DNA of 64,000 bases from Armillaria gallica. Lineage: Eukaryota > Basidiomycota > Agaricomycetes > Agaricales > Physalacriaceae. The notes below the pieces were generated by a model that had not been told where the DNA came from, made no database searches, and worked only from the letters and a program-made list of their open reading frames with translations. A program made the translations under genes and the position numbers. The stretch covers positions 7,440,001 through 7,504,000 of the forward strand of contig JBANDB010000002.1 in NCBI GenBank assembly GCA_037576215.1, read 5' to 3'. Of this stretch, positions 11,773 to 23,271 are shown in pieces (position 1 is the first letter of the stretch; each line of letters starts with the position of its first letter).

Positions 11773-12530
11773 TACGCAGGGTATGTGTTCGGAGCAGACG
11801 ATCACGTAGAGGAACAAGACCTCGTTGGCACAAATGGTCCAGAATCTCGTTCACCATCGTAAAATTTGATACCACTGAAACCATCTTCAGGCCATGATAT
11901 AAAAGCTGCGAGCGAGAAAACTCACAAACGGAGATAGTATGATCCGATGCTCCCATGACGAAGACTGTCTTAGTCTCTTGAACATTCTCGGAGTCTGGAT
12001 CTACTCAAGCATAAGAGTCTATCATTGATATATGTTACACAAAACTTGCCTTCCATTGCTTGATCTTCAGGACCTTGTCGAGTGCCTGCTACAAAGACCG
12101 TAGCAATCCCAGCCTTCAAGAGGCGCCGAAATCGATCCAAACGCATTTGAGAAACATGAGATCGTCGATAACGCAAGCGAGGTCCAGGAAATAATTTCCC
12201 GAGTGAAAAGAAAGCCGGAAAGGCTGCGTTCACTTTGAGCAAGTAACTCGAAACTTAGGAGAACAGAGTGGGTGCCAGCTCACCGTAGCTAAAAAGAATA
12301 GCAACAAGGTAGAAATAAGCAAGAACCAAAGCACCTGCTAGCGAATCCATCAGTTGCGGGCACTTGGCTGAAAACTGACGAGTAAGCATCGGAACAGTAG
12401 AGATGATGGCTAGGACTGGAAGAACGAGAACTGTTATGGAGATCATGAACCATCTGGAAGCACGAAAGGCAATGGCATGAGAGGATGAAGCCAGAAGAAT
12501 GCCTCGTGTCTCGCCACTTCGTGGAGGCAT
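11735..12530 (-). CDS. Putative cargo gene with two membrane segments
   Basis: A frame from an ATG near 12530 (MPPRSGETRG) contains two hydrophobic segments, ITVLVLPVLAIISTV and LAGALVLAYFYLVAILF. A GTGAGC...AG intron could follow at about 12245-12285, with further exons at 12242-12050 and 11956-11735. The downstream exons do not join in one convincing frame. A TATAAAG box lies about 35 bp upstream of the ATG on the minus strand. I do not recognise the family. It sits inside the hAT element and could be a captured host gene fragment. Confidence 0.3.
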
Positions 12531-12699
12531 GTCAAGGTGTGGGGTCTTCAAGGCTGGGATGCGCCTTTATACCACCAAACCTCGCAAGAAAAATTAACCG
12601 TTCAGACAGGAGAGAAACAACGTGCCCCGCTCTGAACTATTGGACTGAGACATCCGCAAGACTGTTGGAAATATTGAGGTATATTGCTTCACGATATAA

Positions 12700-13089
12700 T
12701 AGATGAGGGAAGTACAGTCGCAGCTCGCTAATGTTGGTAAGGGAAAGAGTTAGTACGTCGTAGAATCTACAGAGCTAAGAAGGGTGAGCAAGAAGAGTAC
12801 TAAGAAGGTGGTAATGCAAGAGAGAGAGCAGTCGACGTGGCAATTGATGAGAGATTGATATCAATTACGCCTCAGGGACCAGTGTAAGGAACGGCTATAA
12901 TGGGCTAAATTATGCCCAAAATTATGCTATTGGTTCCCACCCGTATAGACGGCCGTACACGGCCGTATATTTACGGTTGATACGGACCAAATCCGTACCG
13001 TAACCCGTACCGTCGAGTTGTAGTTGAGATGGGCGACGGATCGGGTACGGTGCCCGTATAAGTCCGTCCGTATGGACCGTAAATACTGG
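12700..13089. repeat. Right subterminal region of the hAT element
   Basis: Non-coding. From about 12940 to the right end it is dense in GGCCGTA, CCGTACC and GGTACGG motifs on both strands, mirroring the left end. Such subterminal repeats are usual transposase-binding sites in hAT elements. Confidence 0.6.
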
Positions 13090-13106
13090 TACGGTGCGGA
13101 TCCCTA
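13090..13106 (-). repeat. Right terminal inverted repeat of the hAT element
   Basis: 17 bp, exact reverse complement of 4195-4211, followed by the target duplication CCAGCCAC at 13107-13114. Confidence 0.93.
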
Positions 13107-13790
13107 CCAGCCACCCTTCTCACTCAGTCGCTCCTTCAAACTGACCCCTCAAGGCCTCACACCCCGTCCGCGAGCTGCATCAACGCTGGCCCATCCATTG
13201 TACCCCAGCCAACCTTCTCACTTGGCAGCTCTTCCAAGTAGCATCCCAGTTTCTCCTTAGTTCGTTCAAATACGTCTTTGTCGAAAAACACGTCGTATGC
13301 ATCTACCTTGCGATACTGGCCCTCTTCCGTCAGGCCCTGCTCCTCCGCAACACTAATCAGCTCGTCCAAATGCGAGAGCCTGGACTGGATAATCTGCTTC
13401 GCTGCCTCTGCGTCATGCTTGTTCTTCAAGTCAAGCTAATCGTGGTATAACGGTGGTGTGATGTGTCCCCCCTGGGCCGTTCTGCGCTGTGGCCCAAGAA
13501 CAAGCATACTTCGCTTCCAACGTCACAACCTCCAATGGCCCATCCATATCAAGCCGTATACGTGCAAATGTTATGCCTGTCATCCCTGACTCGATAATCA
13601 CAATGTCCACAGATGCTGACAGGGCTGCACACGAGCCTTCTTATTGGATGGGCGATGCTGGGATCGACCAGAATGGTGTCGTGAGACTAGGAACAGGGAG
13701 TCCATGAGACTGCTTTATCCGCTTGGAATCGTGCCGGTGTGGGGAAATGATTTGTCGTAGAGCGTTGATAACCGAAAATAGTGCTACCAT
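13107..13790 (-). pseudogene. FAD-dependent oxidoreductase pseudogene A, N-terminal part
   Basis: The minus-strand start codon is at 13790 (MVALFSVINALRQII). The N-terminal dinucleotide-binding region follows, with VDIVIIESGMTGITFAR in place of the usual IIGSGITG. Then comes EEQGLTEEGQYRKVDAYDVF, typical of this DAO-type family. An in-frame TAG stops the frame in the proximal region and a frameshift lies near 13430-13490. A short tandem duplication of the LPSEKxGWG segment lies next to the hAT insertion (13115-13215). The paralogous fragment at 25801-26596 shows the same gene. Confidence 0.8.
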
Positions 13791-14033
13791 GGCTCTTGTT
13801 CAATAGGCTTGACAACCCACATCGTATAAGAGGGCTAGCCAATATCGCGGTCAACGAGGTATTTGTACGCTCCCAATGTTAAAACTACCGAAAAGACACG
13901 CTGATTACTTATCTGATGATGATTTGGCTACTCGGGGCGGTGAATACTGCCCATACGGCCATGGTTCCTGAGCGTCGTTTTATCAAATGAAAACTACTTA
14001 TATTGCTATGATAGATCAATACAAAGAGAAGAA

Positions 14034-17000
14034 TCAGCAATACAAGTCATCGTTATTGAGAGTTGACTTCTTGCGTGTACCTACGGAAGGACGTTCAGTC
14101 ACAATCCCTCTGATAGCGAGGTACAGGTCATCCAACAAGTCCATGGAAATTTTAAAAGGGAGAGACGAAATCAGGCTGTTAGCTTCTTCCACCAGTTTCC
14201 GGAGCTCCTTTCTGTCACGGCGTTTGTGGAACGCAGAATTTGGACTGAGATGCTCTAGTAGTTTTCCAGCAGCCTTGTTCGCCTTGCTGGTGGGCTGTGT
14301 CAGTTATCGATCGTAGAAATGACAAGAAATACATACTTTGTCTGTGTCAACAGGTCGTCAAGGGTGTCATACTCATTAGGACTACACTTTTTAAGCCTAG
14401 CTTTCGTCTCGTTCTTGTGGCTGAGAGTATCGGCACGGACTGTCTCCAGACAGACTAGAATGTGCGGCAGTGGGCCTAGAAACAAGCGAAGATATAGTCC
14501 GGGGTTATCACCGAGCCGGGATACCGCCCCGATGCATGAGGTATATAATTGGGCGTGGAGACCTGCTTTCCCCCTCTTGGCAACGCCTCGTCGACGACCA
14601 AGGATTTTCCTGTATACCCGCTGAATCAAAGCCGCAGCAGCGATCTCTCTTTCCGTGGCATCCGGGGCTGTCATTTCTTGCACCGGAATGGCATCGGCGG
14701 CTACAGCATCTTCAGCTGTAGTCTCCTCGATTACTTCAGCTTCTTGAGTATCCTCCACTTCCTCGGCTTCGCCATTGGGCTCCTCCCTCTCAGGAACCTC
14801 GATACGCGGTGAGGTGACCTGAGTCCATGCGCGTGCTGTGAGTCCAAGCTGCACTTGGATATCCGCGAAGTCGTTATAGAAAAGCTGACGGACTCCTACC
14901 AAGGCATGCTTGTTTGCCGGAGCCCTGATCTGGTGGACGAGATGTATCATCTCGTCCATGGTGTCGTATTGTAGTGAGCGACGAACAACCTTCGCGAGTT
15001 CATCCCATGAATCGCTGGCTGCATGGATGTATCTGCAAAAAATTTACGTTACTTGGTGGTTCTTGACACTGAGACACCTTACGTACCGACTATAAAGAGG
15101 ACTTAGAGGAGAGTCTTCCTGGTGCAATGATCGCATCAGCTTCTGAATATTTCCACGGAGACGCTCGTCGTAGCTGTTGTAGCCCACTAAATCCATCATA
15201 AAATAAGCAAGGACACAATTCACAGAATAAACAAAATTGACATAAGCCAGCAGCCCTCAATCTGATAGAGGAGCATCAGCAAAGAAAACGACGGGTCATT
15301 AGATAGCTGACTTACATCCTCGTGATAAAAACATGGCGAACTCGGTAAGGCACATTTGAAAGATTTGCCAGAGTCCCGTACAGGAGATGCTCTGTATACC
15401 TGGGTGAGGACGAGACGCTGAAAGGAAGTAAATTTCTGCAGCTTACCACAGCTTTGGGAATGCAATTGTTCCAGGAGATCTTGCATTGGTTCCAGAAGGA
15501 GGAGATAACAGTGTCTCTGTATCCCTCGGCTGAAGTACGGCATATCATATTTCACAAAGCGCAACAGCCAGCTACGAGGGACAGTTACGTTGTGCGGTAA
15601 TGGGCGACCGCCACAAAGAATAACAGAACCACAAAGGAAATCCAGGAAGTCGCACAGAACGCCTATGTCGATGGGCAGTCTCTCCTTTACAATGTGCCTA
15701 GGAAGAACATCAGCCTAGATTAGAGATCGGGAGGTCCCAGGCTCACTCAACAAAATGAAAACCAGCCATAAGAGACCATGTTTGAGATCCTGCCATTGAG
15801 TTCAGAAGATCACGAATAATATTAAAGTGACCGCCGCGGTTGCCTTGACGAATATAGATAAATGGAGGGGCGGTTCTGAAATATGCTGCATTTTTGAGAT
15901 AACCCGCCTGATGGCGGTCAAACGTGAAGGCGAAGGTAGCTATTCGCATCACATCCGTGAGGAAATACTCCTGAGGCAGATAATTCCGGCCGTAAGCAAG
16001 CGTTCGAACCCAATCTCTTACAACGTTCAATGCTTTTTGAGCTTCAGGTATTGTAGAAAGGGCGAGATGGGAAATGGAGCCGAAGTTAGGATGTGGAGGA
16101 TGAAGAGCCTCATAAAGACGGTTGAGCCAGAACCTATAGGGAAATCAGTAAAGCGAAATTGAGGAACAATAACGACAGCATACTCAATGGTTCCTCTACT
16201 TCCTACTCCTTCATGATTATTCTCCCTAAGAGACTGCAAGATCAAGATTTGTTGCAGGTGCAGCCGGACGCGCATATTATAGTAAGCGGTATCTATCACG
16301 GAAGGTGACACATGAGCTTCCGGACAGTCATGCCGTCTACAAAACCCAGATACAGCAAAAACTAGACAAGGTAAAAATGCATTGCTTCTCGCACACTGGT
16401 CATTCTCAGAAGCAGTCCTTTGTTTGAGATGACTCCTCAAAGCATGCTGAAATAGCCCACGTAGTTCCAGTACTGACAGTCTGAGATCAGCGTCGGAATA
16501 CTGGTTTGCATCCCTGGGTCGAAGTTTAAAAGCTGCCGAGTGGAGCCACGTGTTTGGAGGCACAAGAAACTCGTTCTCTGCTACTCGCCGGAACCCAAAC
16601 AACGCCGCAGTTGGCGCATCTCCAGAAGGGTCCGTTCGGAATGCTGCAGCTGAGAGGAGGCCCACATAGGTGTAAAAGAAGCTGAGTTCTTTGACTGCGT
16701 CAACAAGAGCCATGTCTTGAATTCGAAGGGTCTGAGAGAAATATTGATCAAGGCATAGCAAGGCTGCGGAACTATGGCCCATCTTGTGGAATTCTGAACC
16801 CAGTTCACACAACCGGGATGTCTGAGCATATATGATGGCCGTGAACATTGGCAGCTGAAAATGCATCAGAATAAGATATGATGGGTAAGAACTTCCGAGG
16901 CTGATACTTACTTCTTTAGTCCGCTCTGTGAAAGTCGCCTCAAGCCGTGAAGCAGAGTGAATCAGCCGCATAACAGTGGGATCTGATCTTATGACTTCAG

Positions 17001-20000
17001 GGTCAACGCCAAAAGATATCCTGTGCCAAAGCTCTTCGAGAATGCATTCCTGAGCTCGACGCAAAGCAGCTTTGTCTTCAGTTTGATGGAGGAAAAGCTC
17101 GATAGCTTGTTCTTTGCGCCCTTCAGAATTGTGTAATTCGGCGGCTTCGCTGAGACGTCCTTCTTCCACCAATACGTCTGCAAGAGCGACATCAAGATCC
17201 CTTTCTTCCAGGTACTCCACTTCTTCTTCGACTGAGTTGAACAGTTCCCGGGCTTTTCTGTTCAGGAAGGTGAGAATGGCTGACCAACACACCTCAGGAA
17301 AATACGTACGTTATCTGGCGTTTAGAGAAGTATGCTAGTCTTGCAAGCTTGATGACATTTTCGACGACGACCGGTGATGTTTCATCTTCATAATCCTTCA
17401 CAATCTCGACTGCCTCGTCAAATTTGCCGATGTCTCTATACAGCTCTGCAGCATGGGTGTACTCCTTAGCCTTAAAAAACATTTCGGCCGCCTGATCCTT
17501 CTGGTCAGCTTGCTCAAAGCATTCCCCGCAGATCCTGAGGTAGGTCATGGAATCTTTTGAGTCTGCCTTACTGGAATGAGCACATTCCTTGAATGAAACG
17601 GCTGCCTTCGCGAAACAAGAGCGTCGTTCGAGGATGTTTTGTCTTGATGTACCAATGACTTTACGGGCCTTTTCTCGCAAATCATAGGCATCTGCAATGG
17701 ATGCTTGGAATGGACGCTTGGCCTTGTCAAAACAGTGCTTGGCCTGCGAGAAGTGTTTCGCATTGAAAAGCTCATGTCCTTCTGCAGCCCATTCTTCTCG
17801 TGACGATGAAGATGCAAGACTGGGAGCATCAGATCCCGGAGTGTAATTGTTGATTAGCTCTTTGTTCGACCAAAAGATCTTGAAGATATGATCAGAATAT
17901 GTCTGGACAGGATAGCGGCAACTTACTCTCATGGGTTCTCCTATCTCAGATCCATCTGCGATCCAGACATTTTCACGGGCTCTTGTGATTGCAACGTACA
18001 GTGATTTTAGCTGGAAAGTATCATTAATTCAATACTAACCGAAGGTTCACTAATATACTCACCTCGTTACAGATACTAGCATGATAAATATGGTCAAATT
18101 GAGGCGGAGGATGCCAAAGGTCCTGCTTGCTCCTTTCGATGCCGTTCAGTACGACACGCCATTGTGCGAGACTGGCTGTTGAATCAGCAAAGAAGTTATA
18201 AAGCAGGACCTGAAGGGATGCAGTGCGAGAGTTAAAAAATCATCTCGTAACATGGCATATTGACGTACATCGTTGAATTCCAGCCCTTTGCTTTCGTACA
18301 CAGTGCTATAATATTGGCTATCAGCGGCTTAGTAAATGTAGCAACGAAAAACTCAAACAGCACAAGACCGACTTCACCAACTTGCTGTCGGAGTTTCTCT
18401 CTTGCTGTTTCATTTCTGACGATGATACCTACGCACGGCAATCAGAGTCAGCCAGCTTTGATGCTGATAACAGGAGACTAACATTGCTGGGCACCGAACT
18501 CAACAGGTTTTCCGCGGTCACCAAAGATAAATCGCTTCAACTGAGCACGATCTTCGTTGTTAAAGAAGACAGGTTTGACCCCATCTACAATGCCCATCTC
18601 CGGAGAAAGACGATCAATAGAATCCTCCCAAAACATTGTGATAAGGTCAATGATGGAATGCGCGCAATCGACAATCCCAGCGTGGGACCTATAGTTGACG
18701 GCAAGTTGAAACATCTCAGGTGGCTGATGTGCTCCAAGCTTGTGCTTCCTTCGGTATTGGTCCTGCTCGTCTAATTAGGTTCATACACGAGAATGACTCT
18801 GAGTAAATGATACCTCAATATTCCACTGAAATGCCTTCAAAGCGTTGAAATGGAAGGAACTTCCAACGGAAATGGTCTGTGCAGTGTCACCTGCCCAGAA
18901 GAGGCCATCCGGGTTGCTGCATAACGCCCTCAAGACTAAATTGGTGAGCTGGTTAGCTGATCATGGTCCGTATGAGACAAATATGAAGGATGGAATTTAC
19001 CCATAGTGTCAATGAGCATGTTATCCTGTACTTCATCGACATATCTGTAACAATATTGAAAACAGATAAAGTGCATGAGCAGAGGACTCACAAATGGTCG
19101 AGTCCTTGTCTTGGCATCCCTTTCTCCTTGAAATGCTTCAGGATACCATGGGTTCTAGACCCAGATTAACGTCCATCCGATGTACTTCAATGGAAACCTT
19201 ACCGATCACCAGTGTCGTACTCTCCTCGAAACTTCTTCTTGCGCATATACAACTCGAACAGTTCGTATATCTCCCACCTCTGACCAGCAAATGTAGATTG
19301 CCGGCGTTCACTGAGACCAAGGTAAGTGTCTCTGCTAAGATACCCCTTCTCTTCGCTCAGCGTCTCTGTTGACCCTTTGATAACGCCTGAACAGAGACTC
19401 CAGTCAAGCTCTTTGACACAAAAATTGGATGTGTTACCTATAATTTCACTATATACCAAGGCGGGATCTGGAAAAACAGAGTTTCAATACCAGTGCGTAG
19501 ACAAAAGAGAGAAGCAGAAACCTAATCGTTTGATCAACGGCTCGGGGAAATGAGACCAGTAGAACTCGCAAAACGACTCAAACGTAATGACGCCCCTACG
19601 GCGCTTAGGACTGGCGGTCAAAGTTTGAGCGTTCATGTCGGCTTCCAACATGTCGCAAAGCTATGATCGGTAAGAATGAGAACCTTGATTGAAAAAAGAG
19701 CTGCTGCTTACACCATCAAATGTGATAAAAAGTGGGAAATGGCTCTCTTTGAGTTCACTGTACTTTGCTGGTAAGTCAGTCCGCCAATCTACAATGTCAT
19801 CTGCATCAACCAGCCCCAAGTCAGCTTGATATTGGGGAGCTGTCGGCAGGTTCGAGAGGTCAGTAGGTGAATGTGATGCCATCGCCAAGGAGCCAGCCAA
19901 CTTCGCAAAGTATTCTTGCACTTTCATAGCAAGCATTCTAGATTTTGTGACGAAGACTTGACGAGGGCGAGGTAAATCCGACGCCATGGGTCGGAATGTC

Positions 20001-22230
20001 TGTTCGATGAGTAACATCTTGAATAGCATGGTTGTGGTTTTCCTGCGTGAAATAGGCGTGAGCAAGGGAATGAGGCCAACAATCTGTTTGCGCGCACCCT
20101 GTGCCGCTGCGGCCTATAACGTAGCAGGACTTTGGATGCTCTATGATTTGTTTCTCTCGGGTGCTGTGAATGCATGCTATTAGCAAACGAACAAGAAGAG
20201 CCAAAGACGGCGGCGCACGAAACCATGTAAGGGAAAGTAGCATCGATATCTGCTAGGATAGCTACCAAGACAAATCAGATACGGCTTTTTCAGACAGTAC
20301 CACACAGGTACATACTATCCAAAAAGGGCTGTGCGCCTTCATGGTTAAACGGTCAATCTGCAAATAAGTACCAAAACATACCTGTGAGAAGGTGACGTAT
20401 TTCTCAATGCTGTAGGGAGATTAGCGATTGGCACTTGGCACCCCTCTATATAGCTCACATGAGTCTCGCATGATTCTGAGAGGAATAGTCAATGTTCGGT
20501 TCAAAGGAATGAAAATTGTGAAGCTAACCTGGGCTTTTTCTTCGGGACGTACTAGATCAGGTATATCTTCAATGTCCGAAGGTGGCACTTCAGGTAGCGA
20601 AGGGAAGAACGCCGGAGTGAAAATGTCCTTTGAAGCTTGATCTGCGTGTTCCCTGACCGCACATCTACACCATCGTGTTAAGGCTACGTGCTTTTAAATT
20701 ATAGCGAGAAATTGATACCTCTGCTGGTATTCCTTTCCCTTTTTACGCAGCTGACTGCTGATCGAACTCCAGAGACGATTGTCGATCTGATCATGGGTAT
20801 AGACACCGAAAATTTTGATAGCTTCAAGAACTGTGAGGAGCAAATAAACGGGCATGAACATCAACTTACCTTGTGTCTCTCTCTGCCAATGATCCAAGGT
20901 AGTTCAGTAATTGGTTTTACAATTTATCTTTCGAACATACATCATCACCCGGGATTATATCGATTTGATACTACAAGGGGGCGTTAGTGATATCCAAGAT
21001 TGATAAGAAACCGATTTCCTACGACGAGTCTCAGACTGCGAGATATTTTGGCTGAGAAGACGGGAACCTCTGTTGCACTTCCACACAAACGCTTCTGATT
21101 GTCGTCAGTAAAATGACCACAAGAGAGTTCCCTGTAGTTCCGATAAGCATGGGTGATACATGATACCATGAAATCCGACACGTACTTAATCTTCTCTACG
21201 ATAGCGTTAAACGCGGGGGGGTTCTTCTTATGGGCTCTCCGCAAAACATTGCCTGCATTCGTGGATATGACGACCGTCCAGTCGCCAAAGCCCTCAGCGG
21301 TATCAAAGTACAACGCCCTTGATAGACATGTAAGATCATTTCGTGAAAGGACATGAAGACGTACGACTTCATCGGCTGGACGATCGGATATGCAGAGGGC
21401 AACTTGACCGCAGTCCCAGAAGCGTTCTTCTCCAGCTCTACATGGGACACAGAGATGATAAAACATTCCTTGAGAGATGTAGATATCTCAGGACGACGGA
21501 GCAACTTTAAATAAAACTAGGGATGCCTCAACTTTCAATGAATGGCATACAGACAGAAAGATACTTACCTTCAGAGTATCCTGCTGACATTGCAGAACGT
21601 GATCCACGAGGATGTATGCTTGGCTCGATGTTTTAGGGATGTCGACGTTTAGGACATCGAAATACTTTTTGACCAAAGTCGAAGCACCGTCGTCTCGTTT
21701 GACTTGCGGGAGTTTCCACTGGGATGGTTTCGGCTTGCCCTTCTTGTTATGATGCTGCGTTCTAATATCGATGGAATGCAGGAAGGAGTCGAGGTACTGC
21801 AATGCCTTAGGCGCGATCTGAGCCATTTCGTGATGCTGGGCACATAACTCTTTATCTGCAACGAAAGGCGAGGAAAGAAGCTCCGTAGATAGACAAATTA
21901 TAGTCTTGTAGTGGACGGTCACATCGTAGTCTGCGGCTTCTGAAGGAAAGGACTCCAGAAACCACGAAGTCAGCGATGTAGTCTCACTCAATGCTGTGAA
22001 GATGTAAGAGTCTGATATACCATCGGATAGCTTGACGATGTCGACTTACATGAGAAGACCAGGAGTATAGTATCAGGGCTTTCGTTGTCGAACAGCTCTT
22101 GAAAAACGTGCTTGAAATTATCTTTTGTAAGGATGCCTTGAAGCTCTTGCAACGCACACTCAAGCGCATCCGTCGACGTGAGCTTCTCCGGACTGAAGAG
22201 ATCACTGCGATATATGCGCTTGCGGGACAT
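14034..22230 (-). CDS. TRANK1-like UvrD/Rep superfamily 1 helicase with TPR-type repeats
   Basis: A very large minus-strand gene with some 25-30 short introns. It reads from MSRKRIYRSD (22230) to a TGA at 14034-14036. The helicase core is complete: Walker A GRSGTGKTTT, formed across an intron near 20045-20125; motif II LYVDEVQDN (about 19060); motif III WAGDTAQTIS (about 18890); NYRSHAGIVDC (about 18680); and motif VI SLYVAITRARENVWI (about 17970). Next comes a long alpha-helical TPR-like region (about 17900-15700). Near the end (about 14610) is an IQ motif, AAALIQRVYRKILGRRRG, followed by a charged tail. The architecture matches fungal proteins called TPR and ankyrin repeat-containing protein 1-like; their role is unknown, though the helicase fold implies ATP-driven nucleic acid unwinding. 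No internal stop was found in the exons I joined. Confidence 0.88.
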
Positions 22231-22653
22231 GGTTGCATCGTGGCCAAGGCGTTTTCTGGTTTATATATGCAGGAAACATACTTCCTGCAAATAGAGCCAA
22301 ACTCAGACCCCGGCGAGAGCTTCAGATCAATCACTGACAGAAGCGATCTAAGCGCCTAGATAACCTCGAGACGCGTAGAACTCAAGGGCAAGATTCAGCA
22401 CGGGCTCCCTTTGGTCGCGTAACGATACATATGCGCGTAGCATCTTCGGAAAAGTGGCGACTTCCTCGTCAACCCAGCAGATGGAGCATAAGAATGAAGC
22501 GAAAGAAATTCGAAGTCTCTCAGGCTAGTAACCGAAGCGTGAACAAGTTGAAGTACTGAAGAAGCGCGACAATTGAGTTCAACCAACGACCTGCCTAATC
22601 GGGAGCAGTGGTCCTGCCCGGACTCCTGCCACCGACTGCGGTTAATTCATTTA
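22231..22653. promoter_or_regulatory. Upstream region of the helicase gene
   Basis: About 420 bp between the helicase start codon and the MITE. No convincing gene. No clear TATA box was identified. Confidence 0.3.
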
Positions 22654-23096
22654 AGATAGGGCCAGCTCGCAGAACGGGGCATCACATGTTTTGTGACATT
22701 TTGTGACAAATCCCATTAAACACGCGGCGCTATGGCAATTTTCGCGTCCTAACCTTCTGTGGGGTACTTTTGTGTGACAATCTACAGTAAACATAATTTA
22801 CCTACCCTCTAAGACATTTTTACTATCCTTTGGGGAGCGGTGTAAGTGTATCGCAATCGAGTCCATAAGGGAGAAAGCCATCAATGGACATATCGGAAAG
22901 GTTATTTTGCTATGAGGAGTGCCAATATGGAAAATCGGCGACCGACAAGTTGTGATAAATTCAATTTGCTACAAACTGTCGGTTTTACATTTCCCAAAAA
23001 GGCTTTGCTCATGTCGGTATAACGATTTTTAGGCTAATGTCACCATTTGTCACAATTGTATCACGTGATGGATCGTTCTGCGAGCTGGCCCTATCT
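22654..23096. mobile_element. 443-bp MITE with 23-bp inverted repeats
   Basis: Perfect 23-bp terminal inverted repeats: AGATAGGGCCAGCTCGCAGA plus ACG at 22654-22676, with the reverse complement at 23074-23096. TA lies outside on both sides (22652-22653 and 23097-23098). Inside are paired TTGTGACA/TGTCACAA motifs and no coding frame. It is a non-autonomous DNA element of a TA-inserting superfamily, unlike the hAT-type one at 1255. Confidence 0.85.
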
Positions 23097-23271
23097 TATA
23101 TTACAGCAGAAATGAACTCAGATCCACCGAGAGAAGACGGCTAGCCCAAAATACAACAACCCTCTTTTTCATCGGCACATGTTACGATGGCAAGCAAAAA
23201 TGAGTAGTATTTACAAATATACTAGAATAAAGTCATCAGTCATGAAGTATCCTTTATCACCAACATAAAAA

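Larger units (their letters stand above)
4195..13106. mobile_element. 8.9-kb hAT transposon
   Basis: The element begins TAGGGATCCGCACCGTA (4195-4211) and ends with the exact reverse complement (13090-13106). Both sides carry the 8-bp direct repeat CCAGCCAC (4187-4194 and 13107-13114). Subterminal zones at both ends are dense in CCGTACC/GGTACGG and TACGG motifs. It contains a hAT transposase gene on the minus strand (5776-9393), a CTAGT-rich tract near the left end and about 3.5 kb of additional DNA on the right. It is inserted in a FAD oxidoreductase pseudogene, whose N-terminal part resumes at 13107. The intact duplication suggests a fairly recent insertion (inference). Confidence 0.93.

Noticed and set aside
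14319..22586. Many 60-130 codon plus-strand frames across the helicase gene
   Set aside because: Antisense shadows of a gene whose conserved motifs are all on the minus strand.
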